A stretch of 17,790 nt of DNA from Gracilaria vermiculophylla (Eukaryota; Rhodophyta; Florideophyceae; Gracilariales; Gracilariaceae): NCBI GenBank assembly GCA_019155205.2, contig JAHNZQ020000010.1, positions 1,570,752 to 1,588,541 on the forward strand, in the 5' to 3' direction. The notes under the pieces were generated by a model. It was not told where the DNA came from, searched no databases, and was given only the letters and a program-made list of their open reading frames with translations. Below are positions 1 to 7,668 of the stretch, piece after piece (position 1 is the stretch's first letter; each line of letters starts with the position of its first letter). Position numbers and translations under genes: made by a program.

Positions 1-8
1 GGGCGAGA

Positions 9-1415
9 GTGTTGTACCTCTTGCACTATCCGCGCCTCGCCGGGCACCCCGGTGGATCTCGGATGTATTTCACCATGCGGAGGGAGTTCTATTGGCCTAA
101 CATGGCCAACGACGCCTTCCAAACGGTGGCGGACTGTTATTCCTGCGCCGCCGCTAGGGGGAGTATACGGAAACACCGGACGCCGCTCACGCTGTTATCA
201 CCTTCAGGACCGTTGGAGTTTGTGGCCATGGACATCTTGGGTCCTCTCCCCAAGACGGAACGAGGGCATCGATTTATTTTCGTGATCACGGATCGCTTTT
301 CCAAGATAACGCGTGCCATGCCTCTTAGGAGCACTACTGCAGCAGTGATTGCCGTCGCCTTTCTGGAGCAATGGGTTTATCCCTACGGGATACCGTTGTA
401 CCTCCTTACGGACAATGGACCCCAGTTTGCGGCGAAACTCTTCAGCGCCGTTTCGGGAATGCTGGGGATGAAGCAGTTGTTTACCACTGCCTATCACCCC
501 CAGACGAACGGCCAGGCGGAAAGATTCAACAAAACCATCTCCTCGAGGCTGAAGCACTACGTCGCGGACCACCAGAAGGATTGGGACGCATATGTGGGAC
601 CCCTCACATATGCATACAACCTACAGGTGCACCGCTCCACGGGGACTGCTCCTTTGAATTTGGTGCTCTCGCGCATTCCGCCAAGTGCTGTCATCGCGGC
701 ACGCGCCACGGCGCACCCGGCCGATGGTCCACAGACGCCAACAGCGGCACAAGCCAAACGCTCCATCCTAAGGCGATATGAGAACGCACTCTCCCTCGCG
801 AAGAAGAAGCTCAACGCCACGCAGAGGAGATACAAACAGGACTTCGACCGAAAGGTTATGGAAGGTCCGCACCTGAAGGAAGGCGACGAGGTGTTCCTCG
901 ATAAACCCGAGGGGAACTCCGATGAACCGCTGGACGTCACGCGCAAGTTAGCGCCGACCACCTCAGGGCCCTTCAAAGTCCTGGCCACCTACAGGGATAC
1001 TGTCGCCATTGACGTGAACGGGCTTAAGGATGTCGTCTCCCGTGATAGGGTGACGAAAGTCCCAACGCCCAGCCTTCTAGGAATGCCCGCCACCCCACCT
1101 CAGGGACACCGCGCGGAGATTCCTCATTCCACCACCTCAGGCGCGGCGGCACCACGGGATACTGGGAACCGCATCAACGCCCTCGGTGAGCCAATCCTGG
1201 AGGCTTCCGATGCCATCATGACCCCTGAAGGCGACATCCTCTACGCGGTGGATCATATTGTCTCGCATCGACGAACCCCTGCAGGAAAACTGTACCGCGT
1301 CCGCTGGTATGGGTACACCTCGAAGGACGACACGGAAGAAACTCCGGAGCATATCCCGGAGAACTTCCTTAGGAGATACCACGCCAATCTGGTGCGGAAA
1401 CGCCTCTCGACATAG
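9..1415 (+). CDS. pol: Ty3/gypsy pol, integrase with C-terminal chromodomain (partial, 3' end)
   Basis: This is the integrase that inserts retrotransposon cDNA into chromosomes. The frame stays open to base 3, so the first visible residue is internal to a longer Pol polyprotein and no real start is present. Residues counted from base 9: an HHCC zinc-binding module (H6, H13, C43, C46); the catalytic core with D75, D135 and E171, with 35 residues between the last two (DD35E); a basic helical stretch at about 245-285; a GPF module at 320-322, of the GPY/F type; a Pro/Ser linker; and a chromodomain at 412-458. The chromodomain has the Y...W..Y pattern expected of a methyl-lysine cage (Y412, W433, Y436), but the usual TWEP motif is replaced by TEETP. 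No stop or shift is seen, so it may be functional. The stop codon lies in a hairpin loop shared with copy B. Confidence 0.93.
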   Translation: MLYLLHYPRLAGHPGGSRMYFTMRREFYWPNMANDAFQTVADCYSCAAARGSIRKHRTPLTLLSPSGPLEFVAMDILGPLPKTERGHRFIFVITDRFSKITRAMPLRSTTAAVIAVAFLEQWVYPYGIPLYLLTDNGPQFAAKLFSAVSGMLGMKQLFTTAYHPQTNGQAERFNKTISSRLKHYVADHQKDWDAYVGPLTYAYNLQVHRSTGTAPLNLVLSRIPPSAVIAARATAHPADGPQTPTAAQAKRSILRRYENALSLAKKKLNATQRRYKQDFDRKVMEGPHLKEGDEVFLDKPEGNSDEPLDVTRKLAPTTSGPFKVLATYRDTVAIDVNGLKDVVSRDRVTKVPTPSLLGMPATPPQGHRAEIPHSTTSGAAAPRDTGNRINALGEPILEASDAIMTPEGDILYAVDHIVSHRRTPAGKLYRVRWYGYTSKDDTEETPEHIPENFLRRYHANLVRKRLST

Positions 1416-1657
1416 GCGCTTCCGTTTAGGAAAGGGGGAGTAGGCCCCCAAACGGAGATGTTTTTCGTCTTCGCCGTCTATCCCCCACCTGGAGTTACCT
1501 TTTTCGCCTCCAGGATGCTGTGCTCGCTTTTTCGCATGCTCCTACGGCGGCACTTCATGTCGCTGAGCTTGCGGGCTCGGCCTATGCATGTTTGAACTAC
1601 CATTCGTGGAGTTTCTGCTCCATCCGAAGGATCGCTTATTGGTCTGGGTCCTATCAC
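1395..1657. promoter_or_regulatory. Structured junction between convergent pol and antisense ORF (copy A)
   Basis: No ORF is supported here. Three stem-loops are visible. The first pairs 1395-1405 with 1414-1424 (11 positions, one A/C mismatch) and carries the pol stop in its loop and 3' arm. The second pairs 1421-1427 with 1450-1456 and 1434-1438 with 1445-1449, with the purine bulge AGGAAA; it shares bases with the first, so the two would be alternatives. The third pairs 1488-1494 with 1508-1514 around a 13-base loop. The first and third are present in copy B. Sitting between two converging genes, the stretch could hold 3'-end or termination signals for either transcript; that role is inferred. 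Confidence 0.6.
1428..1440 (+). other. Polypurine-tract-like motif directly after pol
   Basis: AGGAAAGGGGGAG begins 13 bases after the pol stop. Its first 11 bases are identical to the polypurine tract next to the 3' LTR at 4245-4257. In Ty3-type elements without an extra gene the polypurine tract lies just behind pol, so this may be a vestigial or secondary plus-strand priming site. Copy B has AGGAAAGGG followed by TGAC at the same place (+ strand 10391-10399), a shorter run. Confidence 0.5.
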
Positions 1658-3750
1658 CTACAGGTCACCAAACCGCGTTGAATACTCCGCTTCGAGGCGC
1701 ACTTTCGCTGTTAGCGCTTGGCTGTCGAAGAACTCCGCCAGGCTGTCCTTGAGGGCCGCTATCGAGGCTCGGTCTGTCCGGGCCTTGTGGAGCTCTACGA
1801 CCCATGCACGCGCCTCGGGCAGAGCCCCCACAGGAGAAGCCGGAGGAGAACGGCCTGTCACGAGGCACGCCTGCACCAACTCCTGGAAGGCAGCCTCCAG
1901 AGCCCCAGAAGAGACTCCTCTCGACGGTGCACCCGATGCGGCCACCTCCGTTGACGGCGCAATAACCGCCACGGAGGGAGCTGCAGACGGCGGACCAGCC
2001 AAGGCAGGAGCTCCCCGACGGGATTCCGCGGGCTCCGCAGTGGAGGACGGCAATGCCAAGGGCGGAGTCGGCGACGCCGGAGGTGACGGTGGTGAGGGAA
2101 CTGGAACGCTCCGCAGCCGAGGTTGAGCACTCGACGCAGGGACGCTCTGCAATCGGGATTGCACACTGGGGCGGAAGGTACCGGGACGGGAGCCATCTCG
2201 TCCTCCTCCATAGGAGACACGGCAGCGACCACTGCGGGAGCTCTCGGCTCCGCGGCGGACCGCGGAGTTATCACCTCAGGAGGTGCGCCCATATCATGGG
2301 ACGGAGCCGGTAGCCGACGGGGCGCATCAAACGCCAGACTCTCCATCAAAGGGTCGTAGTCGGGTACTCGACGCCACGGCACCTGAGGGACCCGAGACGG
2401 CGACAGACGGGGAAAGGCAGGGTATGCGTGCCCGTCATCGTCTCCGTTCGGACTCCTCACAATGGGGTGAAACTTGTCCTCGCCGTAGTCGTACCAGAGG
2501 AAACCCGGTGTGTCATTCCACGCCACCTGGAGGTTGTAATCCAACAGCGTCTCCGCTTCGGACTCGCTCCATGCGGTGCCCTTAACCAGGTTTTGGATAC
2601 CGAAGGAGCGCAGGACTCGTATGATGGACGCCGACAAGGGGAGCAACCGCCCGGCGGTCGGCTGATACGACGAGTCCCAGTAGAGGCGGCCGTCGGGGCA
2701 TCGGGTATAGGAAGTCACGCCTTCGTCCGCCGCTTGGAGATACGCCATCAGGGTGCCTACCGCAAACTCCGTCGAGGCGACCGACATGACGAACCGTCCT
2801 AGGGAGTCATGTGGATCCAGAACCTCCGAGGTGTGATACGCGAAGGTTATGGGAGTCGCCACGCAGAGATGCGGGGAAACCCAATGGTCCCTCCAGGAGT
2901 CGTTCACCTTCAGGTAGTACTTTGGACGTTGTCCGGAGGGCATATCATGGAAATCCGTGTTGTGCAATCCGTAGAAGTACCCGAACGAGGTGCGTACGCA
3001 AGTTTCGTCCGCGAGGTGCGTCCCCCATCGATTCTGATTGAGCCAGTACAGGCGGTCGTATGGGGGATTGAAGGGTAGCACTGCAAGGGCGGAGCGTCCA
3101 TCGGCAAGGCTTCCCGCTCGCCCCGCTCGCTGGTGCGAGCTCTCCATATGGAGCAAGACTTGGAGTCGCGCCTGGATCTCCCGTTCTTCGGCGCATCTCA
3201 GATAAGGAGTATCGCAGTGTCCGACCGTCGTTGGAGCGTTGTCACCATGGACTGGAGTGTGGAGCCAATGGGCGCGGTACGCATCGACGCGGTTCCGCTT
3301 CTGGTCGTTCCACGCAATCTCCGGGACGGCGCGGAATCGCATCGCCTGCAGGTACGGCCCAAAGTGGTGAATGTAATCCTCCACTGGACACGGCAGACTC
3401 ACGCGCCTATCATGGAACGGGACGAACACTCGCGTGGCGCGATGATCGAAGTGCTCTCCTGGACGGAACGGTCCTCCTGTCGAGGTGTGATACATCTCCG
3501 GATTGGAAGGGGATGTCGGCGCCGGAGTAGGAGAGGACATTCCGAAGGTGTATGCAGCAGGGTGGATGGCGACAGAACGCGTGGTTGCACCTGAGGAGAG
3601 AGACCTGACACCACTTGGGGATCGATTCGCTATATGCACCACTGCGGAGGGAGTCGTATCGAGCCGCCACCGTGGAATCCGAGGCGAAGCCGGGCGACCG
3701 GCATCGGACGAGTTATGGAGCACCATCGCGGGGCGCGCGCTCATATCCAA
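1658..3750 (-). pseudogene. Antisense ORF (aORF) of copy A, unknown protein of about 700 residues, one frameshift
   Basis: This is a long ORF between pol and the 3' LTR, on the opposite strand to gag-pol. I do not recognise the family. It opens at ATG 3750, with a second in-frame ATG at 3726 (MVLH) that is also present in copy B. Residues 1-85 are Ser/Pro/Arg-rich and probably disordered. Residues 86-475 form a core rich in W, Y, H and D, with blocks such as YLKVNDSW, CPDGRLYW and TPGFLWYDYG shared with copy B. A Pro/Ala/Val-rich linker follows. A one-base deletion at about 2164 (GTGTGC where B has GTGGTGC) shifts the frame; without it the protein would end at 1658 with an amphipathic helical tail. 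The uncorrected frame runs as Arg/Pro-rich shadow sequence to 1858. I see no signal peptide, membrane segment, zinc knuckle or DDE/RT motif. Copy B and the codon pattern support a real gene. Whether the deletion is a mutation or a sequencing error is unknown. Confidence 0.85.
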
Positions 3751-4244
3751 CGGAGAACAGTGGAGCTGCGGACGAGCAACTTATGAGTCCGGCGCCTTCA
3801 CGGAGAAAAGATGAGCGGACGCGTAGCCGCGGGTGTTGCCGAAAGGAGTAACCTCGAACGAGGTAAAGTAGCGAATGCCTCCAGGGGGGTTGGTATCCTC
3901 GCGGGACTGCCCCACGCTCCGTCCACGAAAGTTGCGCGCGTGCACCGCGCACGATGCGCCGGAGACTGCGGACGCTCGCGCTGCTGACTGGCGCAGCAGC
4001 ACCGAAGGATGACACCAAGAAGGAGGGGATATCGCCTGGTGAAGAGGAGCTGGAGCCCACGAACGCCGCAAGTAGTGAAACGCAAACCCGCGGCAACCCG
4101 CCGCGCGGGAGTATGGAGAAGAGAAGGAACGCCTGAAGGAGAGAACGGGCGAACCGCCGGAGGCAGCACGTGCCACAACACCGATAGGAGCCACCCCAGG
4201 AATCAAGAAGGTGGAGGATGCACCTCGAGGACGTGGTGCAACTC
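3751..4244. other. Leader between antisense ORF start and 3' LTR (copy A)
   Basis: This 494-base stretch is pyrimidine-rich on the aORF strand. The short open frames on the - strand here (for example 4096-3713) are not matched by a conserved frame in copy B, so I call no gene. The stretch would be the 5' leader or promoter region of the aORF, and 3' untranslated sequence for the sense transcript. Copy B has a comparable pyrimidine-rich leader at 7669-8052. Confidence 0.5.
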
Positions 4245-4257
4245 AGGAAAGGGGGTA
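4245..4257 (+). other. Polypurine tract of copy A
   Basis: AGGAAAGGGGGTA lies immediately 5' of the LTR start at 4258, the standard place for plus-strand DNA priming. Copy B has AGAAAAGGGGGTA in the same position on the other strand (7668-7656). Confidence 0.85.
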
Positions 4258-4811
4258 TGTAGTACAGTGGCTCCTACGTAACTACGGTGGTTTGGCCTTA
4301 AGGTATAATATTCCTAAAGAGGGTTCGTAATTTATTAGCTGGACCACGTGGTGCATGATCTCGCCCGCGTGCGCTACAGTATCCTTAAGGTACGGTAAAA
4401 CTTATTATTTATTTTAGATATTTTATGCAGGTAATTAGCACAGTAGTGCGACCTGCCGAGGCGGGCTCCCGGCTTGATATTTAAGCTGCCGGTTGAGCTT
4501 CATCTCTAAGGAAGTGAAGACAAGCACCCTTGAGTCTTCTTCTACATTTTCTGGTTGGAGTCTCTTGTGTATTCACGCAGGTTTCTAAGCCGCCGATCCC
4601 CAGGTCGCATCATAGCAGAGCCTGTAGGAGGATTGTCCGCCCAGTGAACCTCCCCCTCCGCTTGGGTTTTGCGGATTCCTTTTAGAATTCCTCCGGCTCG
4701 CAACAGCGGATACCGGAGACCACCTTTAGGAATACGCGCCTTTGGAGTCAATAAAAACTACTAACGGATGTTGTGCTTTACTACCTCGAAAGGAGGGCTG
4801 ACAGTACCACA
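4258..4811 (+). repeat. 3' LTR of copy A (554 bp)
   Basis: It begins TGTAGTAC and ends GTACCACA, an 8-base terminal inverted repeat with one mismatch and the usual TG...CA ends. Both boundaries are where similarity to the inverted LTRs of copy B stops. The U3 part contains the palindrome ACCACGTGGT at 4343-4352, conserved in copy B. A TATA-like TGATATTTAAG lies at about 4476-4486, matched by GTTATACTT in both copy B LTRs. AATAAA occurs near the 3' end at about 4750, but copy B lacks it there. A run of short ORFs in this region is not meaningful. Confidence 0.92.
4343..4352. promoter_or_regulatory. E-box/G-box-type palindrome in LTR U3 (copy A)
   Basis: ACCACGTGGT is a perfect 10-base palindrome centred on CACGTG, about 85 bases into the LTR. 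The same 10 bases occur at the corresponding place in the copy B 3' LTR (7561-7570), although the surrounding bases differ. CACGTG cores bind bHLH or bZIP factors in many eukaryotes, so a transcription-factor site is plausible but untested. Confidence 0.45.
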
Positions 4812-4863
4812 TCAATCGCAAGGTTTAAAAATTAAATATAAAACTAAATAAACCACACATATA
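4812..4863. other. AT-rich flank between copy A LTR and Tc1-like element
   Basis: About 50 bases of AT-rich sequence outside both elements, ending in the TA dinucleotide (4862-4863) that is the Tc1 target site. Nothing else is seen. Confidence 0.6.
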
Positions 4864-4985
4864 CAGACTGTTTCAAAAACATACAAAATGCTGTGAAATA
4901 TCAAAAAACTACCAAATGTATACTGTACGCCTACAAAAATTGGTTTCAGAAAAAAGTAAAGTCAAAAAATCGTTTCAAAAAATTT
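4864..4985. repeat. Left IR/DR end of the Tc1-like element
   Basis: The outer repeat unit begins at 4864. A second unit, AATCGTTTCAAAAAATTTTG, lies in the same orientation from 4968, about 105 bases further in. Between them the sequence is AT-rich and non-coding. The second Tc1-like element (17345 onward) has the same arrangement. Confidence 0.65.
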
Positions 4986-5044
4986 TGATCAACAATAATA
5001 AATCTTTATTGCTCTACGCTCAATAGTTTATTTTGCATTGTTTT

Positions 5045-6010
5045 TACTGTATTACGCTAATGCAACGTTTCGGCATCGAATTGATGTACGTTTCATCAGT
5101 TAAGACTGTTATAAATTTCCAGCAATTCTTAATACAGTGTTTGAGTTCAAAAACTGTCTGAAATTGACTTCCATGCGCATAAACCATCCTCGCCAGCAGT
5201 CTCCAAACTTTTTCAACTGGGTTCAAATCTTGTGAGCGCGCCGGCCACTCGAAAACAGATACTTCAGACTCCTGTAGCCATTTTTTTATTTAAGATGAAA
5301 TGTGTACAGGCGTATTATCCTGTTGGAAAATGAAATTTTCTTCATGAAAACATAAATCAAACGGTAGTACGTAATTGTATAGAACTTCTTGATATTTTCA
5401 TGCATTCATGTTTGTTTCAATGAAGGCAATTTCCGTTTGACCTTTTTTAGAAATGCCTGCGCAAAGCATTACAGAGCCTCCACTTCAATGCCTGGTATAA
5501 AACTCATGACGTTCCTCAACAAGATCGTGCCAATAAAATTTGTAGCAATCTGGTCCGTCCAAATTGAACTTTTTTTCAGTAAAAACAACATTTTCTCATT
5601 CTTCTTTCTAGTACGCTTTTTCAACACACCAGTCAACCCTCTTCTGCTTGTGATGGTCGTGGAAAAAGAAAGCTTTTTTCATTTTTTTATATTGAAATAA
5701 ATTTGTGCTTTTTATTTGCCTCTATAAAGTAGATTTAGAAACGTTGAGATTGAGATTAATTCCATTTTTTGCATGATACTTTCCCTTTGCACAATTCTCT
5801 TTTACTTCCTCTCTTATCTGCTAGACTGAGCTTCTTCGGGCGTCCCGGAGATCGTTTTAAGCCATGTAGAGTCGGGGTTTTGAGAAAAGTAGCAATTGTA
5901 AACCTAGAACGCTTTAATTTTATAGCGATAGCACTGTTAGAATGTTTTTCGGCGTTTAACGTAACGATTTGAAGCTTTTCTTGCTTGGAAAGTGGCGGGC
6001 CTTGAGCCAT
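5045..6010 (-). pseudogene. Tc1-family transposase, broken
   Basis: The protein would cut and reinsert its own element at TA sites. It starts at ATG 6010 (MAQGPPLSKQEK), just inside the right inverted repeat, with an N-terminal HTH DNA-binding region and a GRPKK hook before the second HTH. The first frame stops at 5756-5758. Beyond that, family motifs appear in a shifted frame with several stops: FNLDGPD with the first catalytic Asp, QQDNTPVH with the second at about 5317, and NPVEKVW with the Glu at about 5212. The spacing is 34 residues (DD34E). In-frame stops include one directly after the second Asp block. It ends SMPKRCISVIQ near 5045, nearly the same ending as the transposase at 17501. 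It is clearly non-functional. The + strand ORF at 5389-5700 is its shadow. Confidence 0.9.
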
Positions 6011-6030
6011 TTTTACAAGAAAGAAGGCGG

Positions 6031-6135
6031 TGTACATATCTTTTTTAAACGATTCTACATATACTACGTGCAAATTTAGTCTACAGTACATTTTTGGCGC
6101 ACTTCTGAGAGGTAATATGTTTTTGAAACGCACTG
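6031..6135. repeat. Right IR/DR end of the Tc1-like element
   Basis: The outer unit ends at 6135. An inner unit lies at 6031-6052, reading ATCGTTTAAAAAAGATATGT on the opposite strand and resembling the outer core ATCGTTTCAAAAACATAT. Outer and inner ends are about 83 bases apart. The inner unit lies just upstream of the transposase start. Confidence 0.55.
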
Positions 6136-6137
6136 TA

Positions 6138-7102
6138 TATGCAAGTTCTAAAAAAGGAAAGAAACATTCTATTTCCTAAAAACAATCACAAGCAAAAAAG
6201 GTTTGACTGGTGTGATAAAATATTGTACTGAAGAAAAGAATCTAATTTAGTGTCTGGTTCCTATCCACTCATGAAGACCGCTCGGAAAATCGATGGAAGC
6301 CATTTTTGTGCTGAACAGAGGGTGTATGGCGTTGTCAAAGATGAATAGAAAGGAGAAAAGAGTGTCCTAAAAGAGTAATTTTTCTCCTGTTACTATTCAA
6401 AAGTTTGGTGTACACTTGTGAACTCGCGTTTACTTCACAGAAACGTTTTGCGTTTGTGCAAGTGGAATTTAGATGACTTGTTTGCGATGCTACACTGCAA
6501 ATCTTTAAATATGAAGAAGTAGATCTTCAAAACATCATTTTGTAGATATTTGTATACCAATCGTATCCTAATCCTTTCAAGAAGCAATTTTGGGGGCGAA
6601 AATGGATCTTCAATAGAAAAATCGGAAATCTTTGCATCACCTAATGCCCAACGTATTGCCTTTCAAACTCATGACATGACCGATAACTACTTTTTGATTC
6701 TTCAACAACTCTCTCTTTTCTCTTTGGAAAGCTTCCAAATGAAGTCGTTCATGTTTATTGTTGTGCTTCAGAAAAGTTTGCATTTCAAAGCTACGGTCTA
6801 CGTCAGTGACATTACCGAGCAGAGCGATAAACAATGGACGTATACCGTACGTCATTGAGATACGCACGTCTACAAATACACTCCGAATCAGTCATGCTGT
6901 AAAAGAACTACTCGGACTCCCCGTGAATCCCAGCCAATCTCTCCTTGGAACACGTTTTAGAGGCATAAGATTTCCTAGAGATTACCTAGCGACCGTTCCC
7001 TTAGTTGTATCTCGTTAGACTGACGCCACTGACACAACAGTTTACTTCCCGCTGTCTCTATAAGAGACCCCTACAGTGTAGTCCTAAGGAGAGGACGTTT
7101 CG
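6138..7102. other. Unassigned region between the Tc1-like element and copy B
   Basis: This stretch of 965 bases shows none of the LTR, TIR or protein signatures of its neighbours. Base composition is AT-rich to about 6850 and more balanced after that. Two small overlapping ORFs exist on opposite strands (6550-6858, 102 codons; 6867-6637, 76 codons); neither resembles a family I know and neither has supporting context. It may be host intergenic DNA or an unrecognised old repeat. Two short hairpins lie close to the copy B boundary (7054-7068 and 7081-7096). Confidence 0.5.
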
Positions 7103-7655
7103 TGTAGTACCGTCAGTTCTCCTTTCGAGGTAGTAGCGCACAACGTCCGTTAGAAGTTTTTGCTGACTCCAAAGGCACGAGTTCCCAGTGGTGGTCTCCA
7201 GTAATCGCTGTCACGAGCCGGTGGAATCCTGAAAAGGGGATTGCAAACATCAAGTGGAGAAGGGGGTTCACTGGGCGGACAATGCTCGTACATGCACTGT
7301 TTGGAGGTGACTTCAGGATCGGTGGCTTAGAAACCTAAGAGTTTTTAACAAGAATCTCCGACCAGAAAACTAGACGTAGACTCAAGGGTGCTAGCCTTAC
7401 TTCCCCAGAGGTGGTGCTCGACCGGCAGAAGAAGTATAACGCCGGGGGCCCGTCTCGACAGGTCTCACTACTGTAGTGATTACCAGCACATATTAACTAA
7501 AATAAATGTAAATCCTTCCGTTCCTAAGGTGTACTGTAGCGCATGTGGGCCGAATTATGCACCACGTGGTTCAGTTATTAAAGGACGAGCCCTCCTAAGT
7601 AATATCCCGCCGTAAAGCCACACCACCATTTAACCTTCGGATCTACTGTACTGTA
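7103..7655 (-). repeat. 3' LTR of copy B (553 bp)
   Basis: In element orientation it runs from TACAGTACAG (7655) to GTACTACA (7103), and on the + strand it starts TGTAGTAC. It aligns throughout with the inverse of the copy A LTR and, over 7103 to about 7490, with the copy B 5' LTR. The conserved palindrome ACCACGTGGT is at 7561-7570 and a TATA-like GTTATACTT (element strand) is near 7440. Confidence 0.92.
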
Positions 7656-7668
7656 TACCCCCTTTTCT
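7656..7668 (-). other. Polypurine tract of copy B
   Basis: In element orientation this is AGAAAAGGGGGTA, directly next to the LTR start, equivalent to 4245-4257 of copy A with one A/G change. Confidence 0.8.

Larger units (their letters stand above)
1..4811 (+). mobile_element. Ty3/gypsy-type chromodomain retrotransposon, copy A (3' part)
   Basis: This is the 3' part of an LTR retrotransposon that continues beyond the left edge. In order it holds the integrase end of pol, a structured junction, an antisense ORF, a polypurine tract and a complete 554-bp LTR. The order protease-RT-RNase H-integrase is inferred from copy B (7103 onward), which has the same modules in inverted orientation. Copy A is the better preserved: the integrase reads without interruption and the antisense ORF has one frameshift. 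The 5' LTR, gag and most of pol are outside the window, so a target-site duplication cannot be tested. The base after the LTR end is 4812. Confidence 0.93.
4864..6135 (-). mobile_element. Degenerate Tc1-like DNA transposon (1272 bp)
   Basis: Terminal inverted repeats start CAGACTGTTTCAAAAACATA on the left and CAGTGCGTTTCAAAAACATA on the right (reverse complement), 17 of 20 bases equal, and are flanked by TA at 4862-4863 and 6136-6137. The size and TA target fit Tc1/mariner elements. The transposase is on the - strand and is interrupted. Each end also has an inner copy of the repeat core, giving an IR/DR architecture. Confidence 0.92.

Noticed and set aside
2150..2170. Programmed frameshift in the copy A antisense ORF
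   Set aside because: No slippery heptamer is apparent, and copy B is simply one base longer here with a continuous frame, so a deletion explains it.
2428..3594. Sense-strand ORFs within the antisense gene region (2428-2802, 2809-3078, 3133-3594), at the place of an env-like gene
   Set aside because: They are broken by stops, are less conserved between copies than the antisense frame, and their first codon positions coincide with antisense third positions, so they are shadows.
3713..4206. Several - strand ORFs of 127 to 141 codons upstream of the antisense gene
   Set aside because: They overlap one another in different frames and no matching frame is conserved in copy B; they look like chance openness in GC-rich leader sequence.
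5389..5700. 103-codon + strand ORF in the Tc1-like element
   Set aside because: It lies opposite the transposase remnant, whose FNLDGPD and other motifs read on the - strand.
6550..6867. Two small ORFs in the unassigned spacer as host genes
   Set aside because: They overlap on opposite strands, match no known family by eye and have no splice or promoter context that I can support.
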